Below, in pieces: positions 37,005 to 45,730 of a DNA stretch of 64,000 nt; the first letter of the stretch is position 1; each line of letters begins with the position of its first letter. The DNA is taken from the NCBI RefSeq assembly GCF_003344625.1, contig NZ_QPKJ02000002.1:893308-957307 (forward strand). The letters are read 5' to 3'. The notes under the pieces are model-generated. The model saw nothing but the letters and a program-made list of their open reading frames with translations. It had not been told where the DNA came from and searched no databases. The position numbers and the translations under genes are program-made. This DNA is from Solirubrobacter deserti (GTDB lineage Bacteria > Actinomycetota > Thermoleophilia > Solirubrobacterales > Solirubrobacteraceae).

Positions 37005-39475
37005 TGGCGCGCTACACCGACGAGTCACGCGAGCGGGTCCGCGACGCCGTGGACTTCGCCGAGGTCGTCGGCGCGCGCACCGAGCTGCGGCGGTCGGGCG
37101 TGAACCGGCTGGAGGGCCTGTGCCCGTTCCACGACGAGCGCTCGCCGTCGTTCGGCATCGACCCGACCGAAAAGGTCTACTACTGCTTCGGCTGTCAGGC
37201 GGGCGGCGACGTCTTCAAGTTCGTCATGGAGACGGAGAACCTCGGCTTCGGGGAGGCGCTGGAGTCGCTGGCGGAGCGCTACCGCGTGCCGCTCGAGCGC
37301 GAGTCCGAGGACCCGCGCGACGCCGAGAAGCGCCAGCGGCGGGAGCGGCTGCTCGGGCTGCTGGAGCGCACGGCGGCGTTCTACGTGCGGGTGCTGTGGG
37401 AGTCGCCGGAGGCGGCCGACGCGCGCGCGTATCTGGCTTCGCGTGGGCTGGACGAGGGCGCGCTGCGGGCCTATCGCGTGGGCTTTGCGCCCGAGGCCTG
37501 GGACCGTGTCGTCGTCGGCTCGCGGCGCGCCGGCTACAGCGAGGCCGAGCTGCTGGCGGCCGGCCTGGGCCAGCGGTCGAGCCGCGGGACGCTGATCGAT
37601 CGCTTCCACGGGCGCATCACATTCCCGCTGGCCGACGAGCGCGGGCGCGTGCTCGGGTTCGGCGCGCGGGCGATGAAGCCCGACCAGAAGCCGAAGTATC
37701 TGAACACCTCGGAGGGCGAGCTCTTCCACAAGGGGCGGATCGTGTACGGGGCCGACCTCGCGCGCGCGGCGGCGGCGAAGGCGGGGCGCGTGGTGCTCGT
37801 CGAGGGCTACACGGACGTGATCGCGCTCCACCAGGCCGGGGTGCCCGAGGTGGTGGCGCAGATGGGAACGGCCCTGACGGACGCCCAGGTGGACGCGATC
37901 GCGCGGCTGGCGCCGAAGGCGCTGTTCTGCCAGGACCCGGACCGGGCGGGGCAGGAGTCGGTGGCGAAGGGCATCGCGGCGCTGCGCGTGCACAACAAGG
38001 GGCGCACGACGCGCGCGGTCGAGTTCCGGATCGTACGGTTGCCGGCCGGGCAGGATCCGGCGGACGTCGTCCAGCAGTCCGGCGGGGACGCGTTGCGCGC
38101 GCTGCTCGAGAAGGCGGTCGCGATCGAGAAGTTCGAGGTCGAGCGGGCGCTGGCTTCGCCGGACGCGTCGACGGACGAGATGCTCGCGACGGTCGCGCCC
38201 ATCATCGCGCCGATGTCGGCTTCGATCCTCAAGGACGAGCTCGTCGCGCTGGTCGCGGGGCGGCTCGGGATGGGGGAGAACTTGGTCAACGAGGCGCTGC
38301 GGCAGCCGTTCACCGCGGCTTCGCGCGGCGACATGCGCGGGGGCGGCATGCCCGGACGGGGCGGGAACCCGTCGCGCGCCGGCTGGTCGCGGCCGGCGCC
38401 GCCCTCGCAGGGACCGCCGCGATATCAGCAGGGGCCAGAGCAGCAAGGGCAGGCGCCGCCGGGCGGTCGGGCGCCGTCGGACAGGCGCGGGTCGCCGGCT
38501 GGGCCGGCGACGGCGGGCGGCCAGGCGTCCTCGCACGGGCAGGCAGCGGGGCGCGGGCAGGCGCACGGGCAGGCGCCGCCGCACGGGCAGTCGGCGCCGC
38601 ACACGCACACTTCGCCGGCGCCGCGGCAGGCGGGCTCGCACGGCGAAGCGTCTGCGTCTCGCGAGGCGCCGTCGCGGCCGGCCGCGGCTGCGTCGTCGCC
38701 TGCGGACGACTTCGAGGGTCCGCCGCCGCCCGAGTGGGACGGGTTCTCAGGCGACGGAGAGGACGTCGATCCCGGCGCCATGGGGCCACCGAAGGATTGG
38801 AGCGAGCCGACGGCGGCGAACCCCGGGGCGCAGTCCGCGCCGCCGCCCGCCCACGAGGCGCCGCCGAGGGCCTACGAGCCGCCGCCTGCGTACCAGCCCG
38901 CGCCGCCGCAGGAGCAGGGCTGGACCCGCGAGTGGCAGCCCCGCGGTGGTGGCGGCGGTCGCCGGGGCGGAGGACGCGGGGGCGGGAACTACCGAGGCGG
39001 CGGTGGGCGCGGCGACCGTGACCGCTACCGCCGCAACGACGCCCCGCCACCTGACCCCATCGACCCGCGCGCGGTGCTGGCCAAGCGCGAGGAGGGCGAG
39101 CGCACGTTCCTGGCGTTCTGCCTCGCGTTGCCCGAGCAGGGCGAGAAGCGGCTCGCGGCGGTTGACGTCGACGACTACTTCGCCGCGCCCGTCACGCGCC
39201 GGGCCGCGGCCTATCTGCGCGGCCGGCTGCGCTCGCCCATGGGCGGCATCCCGTCGGGCGACGACGCGCTCGCCCACACGATCGCGGCGCTCGTCGTCCA
39301 GTCCGGACGGCTCGACGCCACGCCGGCCAAGCTCGAGCTCGAGGACCTGCAGATGCAGCTCAATCGCCTCGACCGCCACATCTCCCGCGCCCGCAGCGCC
39401 GGCGCCACGGGCGTCCGCGAGCTCGCGGCCGAGCGCCAGAGAGTGCTCGACGAGATCCGCCACAAGCTGACCTGA
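37004..39475 (+). CDS. dnaG: DNA primase with an unusually long low-complexity linker
   Basis: The 823-residue protein has the zinc ribbon CPFHDERSPSF and CFGCQAGGD (residues 38-65), the catalytic core with YVEGYTDVIALHQAG-like motif VLVEGYTDVIALH, and the metal site LFCQDPDRAGQES. The C-terminal DnaB-binding domain begins near residue 684 (RAVLAKREEGERTFLAFC). Between them, residues about 440-683 are a low-complexity linker rich in Gly, Gln, Pro, Ala and His, ending in an RGG-rich patch (GGGGGRRGGGRGGGNY). Typical primases are about 600 residues, so the linker accounts for the extra length. It makes RNA primers for replication; the linker may bind nucleic acid. Confidence 0.95.
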   Translation: MARYTDESRERVRDAVDFAEVVGARTELRRSGVNRLEGLCPFHDERSPSFGIDPTEKVYYCFGCQAGGDVFKFVMETENLGFGEALESLAERYRVPLERESEDPRDAEKRQRRERLLGLLERTAAFYVRVLWESPEAADARAYLASRGLDEGALRAYRVGFAPEAWDRVVVGSRRAGYSEAELLAAGLGQRSSRGTLIDRFHGRITFPLADERGRVLGFGARAMKPDQKPKYLNTSEGELFHKGRIVYGADLARAAAAKAGRVVLVEGYTDVIALHQAGVPEVVAQMGTALTDAQVDAIARLAPKALFCQDPDRAGQESVAKGIAALRVHNKGRTTRAVEFRIVRLPAGQDPADVVQQSGGDALRALLEKAVAIEKFEVERALASPDASTDEMLATVAPIIAPMSASILKDELVALVAGRLGMGENLVNEALRQPFTAASRGDMRGGGMPGRGGNPSRAGWSRPAPPSQGPPRYQQGPEQQGQAPPGGRAPSDRRGSPAGPATAGGQASSHGQAAGRGQAHGQAPPHGQSAPHTHTSPAPRQAGSHGEASASREAPSRPAAAASSPADDFEGPPPPEWDGFSGDGEDVDPGAMGPPKDWSEPTAANPGAQSAPPPAHEAPPRAYEPPPAYQPAPPQEQGWTREWQPRGGGGGRRGGGRGGGNYRGGGGRGDRDRYRRNDAPPPDPIDPRAVLAKREEGERTFLAFCLALPEQGEKRLAAVDVDDYFAAPVTRRAAAYLRGRLRSPMGGIPSGDDALAHTIAALVVQSGRLDATPAKLELEDLQMQLNRLDRHISRARSAGATGVRELAAERQRVLDEIRHKLT

Positions 39476-39490
39476 TTTCCGTCCGACACA

Positions 39491-39504
39491 CGAACTAGTG
39501 TTCG
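39491..39504 (+). promoter_or_regulatory. Predicted LexA (SOS) box before the HTH-HNH gene
   Basis: CGAACTAGTGTTCG is a GAAC-N4-GTTC repeat whose arms extend to ACGAAC and GTTCGT. It ends 7 nt before the ATG at 39512 and covers a TAGTGT hexamer that could be the -10 box, so a bound repressor would block the promoter. It is the same type as the recN box. Confidence 0.7.
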
Positions 39505-39511
39505 TATCGCC

Positions 39512-40204
39512 ATGGACCGCGAATGGCTCGCCGCGCAGCTTGCTGAAGGCCGCTCGATCGAGTCGATCGCCCGCGAGGCCGGCAAGTCCCCGTCGACGGT
39601 CGGCTACTGGGTCAACAAACACGGCCTGAGCTCCACCCACGCGGAGCCGCATGCGCCGCGCGGCGGGATCGAGCGTGCGCGGCTCGAGACGCTCGTCGAA
39701 GAGGGCTTGTCGATCCGGCAGATCGCCACGCGCTGTGACGTGAGCGCGACGACGGTGCGCCACTGGCTGCAACGGCACGGCCTGAGGACGCAGCCCGCCC
39801 GCTACGCCCGTGGGGACGCGCAGCGTCCGGACAGCCTGCTGCGCGAGTGCGTCAAGCACGGCTGGGGACCGTTCGTGCGTGTCGGAGCGGCGGGCACGTA
39901 TCGGTGCGCGCGCTGCAACACCGAGGCGGTCACCGAACGGCGTCGGCGGGTGAAGGAGATTCTCGTCGCCGAAGCCGGCGGTTGCTGTGCTGCGTGCGGG
40001 TTCGATTCCTATGTCGGCGCGCTCCAATTCCACCACCTCGACCCCTCGACCAAGGCGTTCGAGGTGAGCCGGCAAGGAATCACCCGCTCGTTGGAGCGAT
40101 TGCGCTTGGAAGCCCAGAAGTGCGTGCTACTGTGCGCGAACTGCCACGCGATGGTGGAAGCCGGGCTGCTCAAGCCGCCAACGGCCAGGACCGATAGCGG
40201 GTAG
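39512..40204 (+). CDS. Double helix-turn-helix, zinc-finger HNH endonuclease-like protein
   Basis: The 230-residue protein has two similar HTH units: residues 3-38 (AEGRSIESIAREAGKSPSTV) and residues 50-92 (EEGLSIRQIATRCDVSATTV), each followed by a W-x-x-x-H-G-L motif. Then come CARCNTEA and CAACGFDS zinc-binding pairs and an HNH core with LQFHHLDP and CVLLCANCHAMVE. The order suggests DNA recognition followed by cleavage. Whether it is a homing-type nuclease, a repair nuclease or a restriction-like enzyme is unknown. A predicted LexA box covers its promoter. It lies directly upstream of tRNA-Asn. No integrase or repeat marks it as part of an element. Confidence 0.8.
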   Translation: MDREWLAAQLAEGRSIESIAREAGKSPSTVGYWVNKHGLSSTHAEPHAPRGGIERARLETLVEEGLSIRQIATRCDVSATTVRHWLQRHGLRTQPARYARGDAQRPDSLLRECVKHGWGPFVRVGAAGTYRCARCNTEAVTERRRRVKEILVAEAGGCCAACGFDSYVGALQFHHLDPSTKAFEVSRQGITRSLERLRLEAQKCVLLCANCHAMVEAGLLKPPTARTDSG

Positions 40205-40221
40205 TACAACTGAAGACCCAT

Positions 40222-40293
<72 letters not shown>

Positions 40294-40300
40294 CTTTACG

Positions 40301-40325
40301 AGGCCCGCGTCCCCGACGCGGGCCT
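40301..40325 (+). terminator. Intrinsic terminator of tRNA-Asn
   Basis: Arms AGGCCCGCGTC and GACGCGGGCCT (11 bp) close on a CCC loop and are followed by TTGTGTGTTCT. The remaining 220 bp up to the next gene contain no ORF that I can support; a GGGAGGT Shine-Dalgarno is at its end. Confidence 0.85.
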
Positions 40326-40545
40326 TGTGTGTTCTCGGGGTTGGGACCTCGCAACCGGGCGTCACGGCGCGCCAAATCGGCGGCGCTATGCACCGGTTAG
40401 AGGGACTCCCTACTGATCTGTCGGTCGGCCGACGTTAGTTTGTTGCCGAATCCGGCTAAAGAGCCTCCATTGTCAGGGGGCGGGGCGTCCCTCGCGTGGT
40501 TGAGTCGCGCGGAGCCCGTCCTGCGGAAGCAGTGGGAGGTAATTG

Positions 40546-42681
40546 ATGAGGAGAAAGGCCATTGCGGCCGTGGTCATGGCCGTGGGATGTGTCGGCATCC
40601 CGGCCGCGGCGCAGGCACAGACGCCGTCGCCGACCCCGACGCCTCAGCCGGGGGCGGAGCGGTTCGAGAAGCTGACGCTGAACGACTTTCCCGGCGAGCC
40701 GATGAACCTTGCGGTGCTGCCGGACTCGCGGGTGCTGCACACCGCGCGTACGGGCGAGGTGCGCATCCACGACCCCAAGACGGGCCGCAATGTGCTGGCG
40801 GCGACGATCGAGGTCTACCAGCACGACGAGGAAGGTCTGCAGAGCGTCGCGGTCAACCCGTTCACGTTCGAGGACGACAAGTGGGTGTACGCGTACTACT
40901 CGCCGCCGCTGAACACTCCGGCGGACAACCCGGACACGCCGGGCTTCAACGAGGGTGACGCGCCGGACAACGGCACGGCGGCGGACTGGCAGCGGTTCAA
41001 GGGCGTGATCCGCCTGTCGCGGTACAAGCTCAAGGGCAACCGGCTGGACCTGAAGACCGAGCAGAAGATCATCGACGTGCCGGTCGACCGCGGGCAGTGC
41101 TGCCACGTGGGCGGCAACATCGAGTTCGACGCCGCCGGCAACCTGTACCTGAGCACGGGCGACGACACCAACCCGTTCTTCTCGGACGGCTACTCGCCGT
41201 TGGACGACTCGCCGGGCCGCAACCCCGTCTATGACGCGCGCCGCAGCGCCGGCAACACGAACGACCTGCGCGGCAAGATCCTGCGGATCAAGCCGAAGCG
41301 CAACAAGCCCGGCTACACGGTCCCGGACGGCAACCTGTTCAAGAAGAACCGGGACAAGACGCGCCCCGAGATTTACGCGATGGGCCTGCGCAACCCGTTC
41401 CGCTTCGGCATCGACCCGGAAACGGGCGACCTGTACGTCGGCGACTACTCGCCGGACGCCGACAAGCCCGACCCGCTGCGCGGACCGGCGGGCCACGGCC
41501 GCTGGATCATCGTCAAGAAGCCGGCCAACTATGGCTGGCCGTACTGCGCCACGCCGACGCAGGCCTATAACGACTACGACTTCGCGACCAAGACGTCGGG
41601 CCCGAAGTTCAACTGCAAGGCGCCGAAGAACGACTCGCCCTACAACACGGGCCTGACGACGCTGCCGGCGGTCGAGCGACCGGACATCTGGTACTCGTAC
41701 ATCCTCTCGCCGCACTTCCCGCAGCTCGAGGTCGAAGGACCCGAGGGCAACGACGGCATTGCGCCGATGGGCGGCCCCGCCTACGTGCCGATCCGCGGCA
41801 ACCGCTCGCCGTTCCGCTTCCCGGACCGTTACGCGGGCAAGCCGCTGTTCTACGAGTGGGCGCGCGACTGGACGAAGATGGTCGAGCTCAACAAGCAGGG
41901 CCGCCAGCGGGAGATCGACGGGTTCGCGCCGTTCGTGGACAACCCGATGGACATGGAGTGGGGCCCGGACGGCACGCTCTACGTGCTCGAGTACGGCGAC
42001 GGCTACTTCGCCGAGAACCCGGACGCGCAGCTGTCGAAGATCAACTACGTCCGCGGCAACCGGTCGCCGGTGGCGAAGGCGTTCGCCAGCACCAAGGGCG
42101 GGCGCGGCCCGCTCGCGGTCCAGTTCAGCTCCGAAGGCACGACGGATCCGGACGGTGACGAGCTCACCTACGCGTGGGACTTCGACGCCGACGGCAAGGT
42201 CGACAGCCGCGCCGCGCACCCGAATTTCACCTACACCAAGAACGGTGAGTTCCGGGCGACGCTGAAGGTGACCGACGAGACGGACCGGACGGCGAGCGCC
42301 GAGGTCCAGATCGTGATCGGCAACCAGCGGCCGGTGCTCGAGCTGATCACGTCGCCGAAGCCGGACGACCCGGCGACCCCGTTCCAGTTCGGCACGACCA
42401 TCACCTACGAGGTCAAGGTCACCGACGACGCGCCGGTCGACTGCGCCAAGGTCACCGTGGCCTACATCCTCGGCCACGAACGCCACGGCCACCCGCAGAA
42501 CTCGACCGCGGGCTGCACCGGCTCGATCACGGTCCCGCTCGACGCGGGTCACGCCGGCGCCGCGAACCTGAGCGCGATCCTCGGCGCGTCCTACACGGAC
42601 GCCGGCGCCGAGGGCCAGCCCGGCCTGAACGGCAACACGCAGGTGCGGTTCACGCCGCCGGCCCCTCCGCACGGGAACTAG
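40546..42681 (+). CDS. Secreted PQQ-type sugar dehydrogenase (GSDH family) with PKD domain
   Basis: The 711-residue protein has a signal peptide (RRKAIAAVVMAVGCVGIPAAAQA). Residues about 40-500 form a glucose/sorbosone dehydrogenase beta-propeller: FPGEPMNLAVLPDSRVLHTA at the start, the QCCHVGGNIEFDAAGNLYLSTGDDTNPF segment with a vicinal Cys pair, RNPFRFGIDP and PMDMEWGPDGTLYVLEYGDG. Residues 505-590 are a PKD domain (FSSEGTTDPDGDELTYAWDFD); a further Ig-like domain with Cys pair (DCAKVT, AGCTGS) ends it. GGGAGGT 5 nt before the ATG at 40546 decides the start over TTG 40543. The 3' end overlaps the convergent glycosyltransferase by 32 nt. Substrate is unknown. Confidence 0.85.
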   Translation: MRRKAIAAVVMAVGCVGIPAAAQAQTPSPTPTPQPGAERFEKLTLNDFPGEPMNLAVLPDSRVLHTARTGEVRIHDPKTGRNVLAATIEVYQHDEEGLQSVAVNPFTFEDDKWVYAYYSPPLNTPADNPDTPGFNEGDAPDNGTAADWQRFKGVIRLSRYKLKGNRLDLKTEQKIIDVPVDRGQCCHVGGNIEFDAAGNLYLSTGDDTNPFFSDGYSPLDDSPGRNPVYDARRSAGNTNDLRGKILRIKPKRNKPGYTVPDGNLFKKNRDKTRPEIYAMGLRNPFRFGIDPETGDLYVGDYSPDADKPDPLRGPAGHGRWIIVKKPANYGWPYCATPTQAYNDYDFATKTSGPKFNCKAPKNDSPYNTGLTTLPAVERPDIWYSYILSPHFPQLEVEGPEGNDGIAPMGGPAYVPIRGNRSPFRFPDRYAGKPLFYEWARDWTKMVELNKQGRQREIDGFAPFVDNPMDMEWGPDGTLYVLEYGDGYFAENPDAQLSKINYVRGNRSPVAKAFASTKGGRGPLAVQFSSEGTTDPDGDELTYAWDFDADGKVDSRAAHPNFTYTKNGEFRATLKVTDETDRTASAEVQIVIGNQRPVLELITSPKPDDPATPFQFGTTITYEVKVTDDAPVDCAKVTVAYILGHERHGHPQNSTAGCTGSITVPLDAGHAGAANLSAILGASYTDAGAEGQPGLNGNTQVRFTPPAPPHGN

Positions 42682-43855
42682 CCCGCCGCACGGTCGCGGC
42701 CCAGCGCTCCAGCTGGGTCGCGGCCGCGGCCGGCCCCGGGTTCGCCCGCACCCAGCGGGCGAGCTCGCCGGCGCGCAGCCGCAGCCCGCGCGAGCGCAGC
42801 GCTCGCCGCACCGCCAGCCGCACGCCCCACGGTGTGCTGAACCGCGGCGCGAGCCGTACACCCACGCCCGCCCAGTCCACGCGGGCCGCGGTCTCGGCCA
42901 TGTCGCCGGCCGCGGGGGAGATGAGCACCGGCACGCCGCTCGCCAGCGCGCGCGCGACCGTCCCGTGCCCGCCGTGCGTGATGACGAGGTCGCAGTGCGG
43001 CATGGTGGCCGCGTAGGACATCCACGGCGCGAGCACCGCGTTCGCCGGAGCGTCGTCGCGCGGCTCGGAGATCGCGATCACCCGCACCGGCTCGTCCGCC
43101 AGCCCGTCCAGAGCCGCCCGTAGGAGCGACCCGGACGGGTCCTGCGACGTCGACGTCGCCACCAGCACCACGGGACCGACACCCGCCGGTGGCTCCACCA
43201 GCGGCCCGCCCAGCTCCCACAGCATCGGTCCGACGATCCGCGTCCACGCCGGCCACTGCCGCGGGTACTCGAGCTGCGGAAAGGTCCCGACCATCGTCAA
43301 CGAGCGGGAGAGCCCGCTGTGCCCGTACGGCACCGGCTCCAGCCCGAGCCGAGCACGGCACTCGTTGTACTCCACGCGCCCCTGCTCGACCCCGATCGCG
43401 ACCAGTCGGTCCGTCAGCCCCCACAGCCGCCGCCCGACCGCGGTCCGCGGCAGCCGCGCCCCGATCGAGAACGGCGGGAACCCCGACGGCAGGTCCGGGA
43501 AGACGTGAGGGACGAGCGTGGCGCGCGGGACGCCCTCCAGGTCGGCGGCCAGGGCGGGCGCAGCGGTCAGGATGTCGGCCACCACGACGTCCGGTTCGAA
43601 CGACGCCACGAGCTCGCGCGACACCAACGCCGCTCGTGCTGCCGCCTCGTAGGGCTTGAGCGGCACCTCGCGCGTCGGGAACACCTGGTACTCCGGCGCG
43701 GCCGCGAACGTCATCCCGAGCGCCTCCGCCGGCTCGCGCCAGCGCTGCCACGTCTCGACCCCGACCTCGTGCCCGCGCGCGACCAGCTCGGAGCCGAGCG
43801 CGAGGATCGGGAACGCGTGCCCCGGGTCCCCGAACGCCCCGAGCAGGACCCTCAC
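42650..43855 (-). CDS. MGT/UGT-family glycosyltransferase (GT-B fold)
   Basis: The 401-residue protein starts VLLGAFGDPGHAFPILALGSELVARGHEV, the N-terminal Rossmann domain of macrolide/UDP-glycosyltransferases. The C-terminal donor site is CDLVITHGGHGTVARALASGVPVLISPAAGDM, the UDPGT signature. It should transfer a sugar to a small hydrophobic acceptor in the cytosol. GTG at 43855 overlaps the stop of the upstream GNAT gene (GTGA). It ends a five-gene minus-strand operon running from the HD-GYP gene, and its 3' end overlaps the PQQ dehydrogenase gene by 32 nt in tail-to-tail orientation. Confidence 0.88.
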   Translation of the reverse strand: MRVLLGAFGDPGHAFPILALGSELVARGHEVGVETWQRWREPAEALGMTFAAAPEYQVFPTREVPLKPYEAAARAALVSRELVASFEPDVVVADILTAAPALAADLEGVPRATLVPHVFPDLPSGFPPFSIGARLPRTAVGRRLWGLTDRLVAIGVEQGRVEYNECRARLGLEPVPYGHSGLSRSLTMVGTFPQLEYPRQWPAWTRIVGPMLWELGGPLVEPPAGVGPVVLVATSTSQDPSGSLLRAALDGLADEPVRVIAISEPRDDAPANAVLAPWMSYAATMPHCDLVITHGGHGTVARALASGVPVLISPAAGDMAETAARVDWAGVGVRLAPRFSTPWGVRLAVRRALRSRGLRLRAGELARWVRANPGPAAAATQLERWAATVRRASSRAEGPAA

Positions 43856-44322
43856 GGCAGGTCCCGCGCGTACCCGACCATGTCCAGCGCAACCCACGGA
43901 TGCCACTCGGTCCGGCCGTCCCGCGCCCACCCGCGCGAGCGGTAGAACTGCTCGGCGGGCGCGCCGGCCGGCGTCCACAGCACCTCGGACACGTATCCGC
44001 GTGCGACCATCTCGGCCTCGGCGCGGCCGAGCATCATCCCCGCGAGCCCTTCCCGCCAGCGCGACGGATGCACGAACACGAGCCCGACGTGAGCCACTGA
44101 CGGCCCGAGCTCGGACGGACGGAACGCGACCGTGGCGATCAGATCCGTGTCGAACGCGCCCTCGATGAACGCGTCGGGCACGAAGTACTTGCTCGCCCAG
44201 CCGGGCGGCGCGATCGGCACGCTCCAGCCGGGCCGCGTCCACTCCAGATACGTCTCGTCGCAGGCCCGCGCGAGCGCGGCGAGCGCGGGCTCGTCGTCGC
44301 TCGTGAGCGACCGGATGATCAC
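43852..44322 (-). CDS. GNAT-family N-acetyltransferase
   Basis: The 156-residue protein has the GNAT fold: an N-terminal strand IIRSLTSDDEPALAALARAC, the central strand AHVGLVFVHPSRWREGLAGMML as the acetyl-CoA loop region (degenerate, without the standard QxxGxG/A), and the C-terminal EQFYRSRGWARDGRTEWH. The acceptor is unknown. The GTG start overlaps the stop of the LLM oxidoreductase gene by 4 nt. The loss of the classic glycine-rich loop makes the exact activity uncertain. Confidence 0.8.
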   Translation of the reverse strand: MIIRSLTSDDEPALAALARACDETYLEWTRPGWSVPIAPPGWASKYFVPDAFIEGAFDTDLIATVAFRPSELGPSVAHVGLVFVHPSRWREGLAGMMLGRAEAEMVARGYVSEVLWTPAGAPAEQFYRSRGWARDGRTEWHPWVALDMVGYARDLP

Positions 44323-45359
44323 CCGTTGAGCTCGGCCACCGCGCGCAGCTGCGCGACGCGTTCCTCGAACGTCCACGCCATCGGCGAGACCATCAGCGTC
44401 CCGACGCCCGCCTCGCGGTACACGGCCAGCCGCTCGCGCACGACCTCGCGCGGCCCGACCAGCGCCACGGTGTCGATCAGCTCGCCCGGCAGCGAGGCGG
44501 CCGCCTCGTCCTTCTTGCCCGCCAGGTACAGCTCCTGCACGGTGTCCGCGGCCTCCTCGAACCCGTACCGGCGCATCAGCGCGTTGTAGAAGTTCTGCTT
44601 GCGCGAGCCCATGCCGCCGGTGTAGAGCGCGACGTAGTGGCGCATCGCGTCGCGGGCGCTCTCGAGGTCGTCGCTGACCATCGCGGTGACCGTGGGGACG
44701 ATGTCGAAGTCGTCGAAGCCCTTGCCGCCGCCCGCCTTCGCGAAGCCTTCCTCGAGCAGCGGCCGGAACTCGCCGACGTGCTCGGGGGAGAACAGCGTGG
44801 GCAGCCAGCCGTCGGCGATCTCGGCCGCCAGCGTCGTGTTCTTGGGCCCGATGGCGGCGATGTAGATCGGGATCCGATCCTGGACGGGGGAGATCGTGAG
44901 CTTGAGCGCCTTGCCCGGGCCGTCCGGCAGCGGCAGCGTCAGCGTCTCGCCGTCGTAGACGACCCGTTCGCGCCGCAACGCCATCCGCACCACGTCCACG
45001 TACTCGCGCGTGCGCTGCAGCTGACGCGCGAAGCGCTGGCCGTGCCAGCCCTCGGCCACCTGCGGCCCGCTGGAGCCGATGCCGAGCAGCATCCGGCCGT
45101 CTGAGAGCTGGTCGATGGTCGCCGCGGTCATGGCCGTCATCGCGGCGGAACGCGCCGGCATCTGGAAGATCGCGGAGCCGAGCTTGATCTTCGACGTGGC
45201 CTGGGCGATCCAGGCGAGGATGGTCGCGGCGTCGGAGCCGTAGGCCTCGGCCGTCCACACGCTGTCGTAGCCGAGCCGCTCGGCCTCGAGAACGAGCTCC
45301 AGCTGCTGCTGCGCCGTCAGCCCGAGGCCCCAGTAGCCGATGTGCAGGCCGAGCTTCAC
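44319..45359 (-). CDS. LLM-class F420-dependent oxidoreductase
   Basis: The 346-residue protein is a luciferase-like monooxygenase of the F420 type: LGYDSVWTAEAYGSDAATILAWIA, the KLGSAIFQMPARSAAMTAMTA segment, DGRMLLGIGSSGPQVAEGWHG, and IYIAAIGPKNTTLAAEIADGW. Such enzymes transfer hydride between F420 and varied substrates. The GTG start overlaps the response-regulator stop by 4 nt. Position in an operon with two-component-type and HD-GYP genes is unusual and the substrate is unknown. Confidence 0.9.
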   Translation of the reverse strand: MKLGLHIGYWGLGLTAQQQLELVLEAERLGYDSVWTAEAYGSDAATILAWIAQATSKIKLGSAIFQMPARSAAMTAMTAATIDQLSDGRMLLGIGSSGPQVAEGWHGQRFARQLQRTREYVDVVRMALRRERVVYDGETLTLPLPDGPGKALKLTISPVQDRIPIYIAAIGPKNTTLAAEIADGWLPTLFSPEHVGEFRPLLEEGFAKAGGGKGFDDFDIVPTVTAMVSDDLESARDAMRHYVALYTGGMGSRKQNFYNALMRRYGFEEAADTVQELYLAGKKDEAAASLPGELIDTVALVGPREVVRERLAVYREAGVGTLMVSPMAWTFEERVAQLRAVAELNG

Positions 45360-45730
45360 CGCGCCGCGCCGATCCGGTCCACGAGCCGCAGCAGGTGCAG
45401 CGGCGAGAACGGCTTGGTGAGGAACAGGTCGGCGCCGGCCTCCTGCGCGCCGCGCTCGACCACGTCGCCCGAGTCGCCCGTGAGCATCACGATCGTCGCG
45501 CTGGCCGTGACCGGGTCGCTGCGCAGCCGCCGGCAGGTCTCGATCCCGTTCAGCCGCGGCATGTCGACGTCCAGGAAGACGATCTCCGGCCGGGCGGTGA
45601 GGGCGCGCTCCACGGCCTCCAGCCCGTCCCCGGCCTCCTGCAGCCGGTAGCCCGAGATGTCCTCCAGCGTCGTCGCGATCAGCTTGCGGATCATCGGGTC
45701 GTCGTCGACGATCAGGATCGTCCGCGTCAC
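45356..45730 (-). CDS. Stand-alone response-regulator receiver domain
   Basis: The 124-residue protein is a single REC domain: acidic pair in ILIVDDDPMIRKL, phospho-acceptor Asp in EIVFLDVDMPRLNG, the Thr in TIVMLTGDSGD and the Lys in DLFLTKPFSPLHL. No output domain is attached. The upstream HD-GYP gene overlaps it by 4 nt, so this looks like an RpfG-type protein split into two chains, though in the order HD-GYP then REC. No histidine kinase is in the window. Confidence 0.93.
   Translation of the reverse strand: MTRTILIVDDDPMIRKLIATTLEDISGYRLQEAGDGLEAVERALTARPEIVFLDVDMPRLNGIETCRRLRSDPVTASATIVMLTGDSGDVVERGAQEAGADLFLTKPFSPLHLLRLVDRIGAAR

Noticed and set aside
38400..38720. Tandem repeats suggestive of a repeat array or CRISPR
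   Set aside because: The repeats are short GGGCAGGC-type units within the in-frame DnaG linker; spacing is irregular and no spacers of constant length exist.
39990..40010. A GGTTCGATTCC sequence resembling a tRNA T arm
   Set aside because: It lies inside the HNH domain coding sequence and there is no acceptor or anticodon arm around it.
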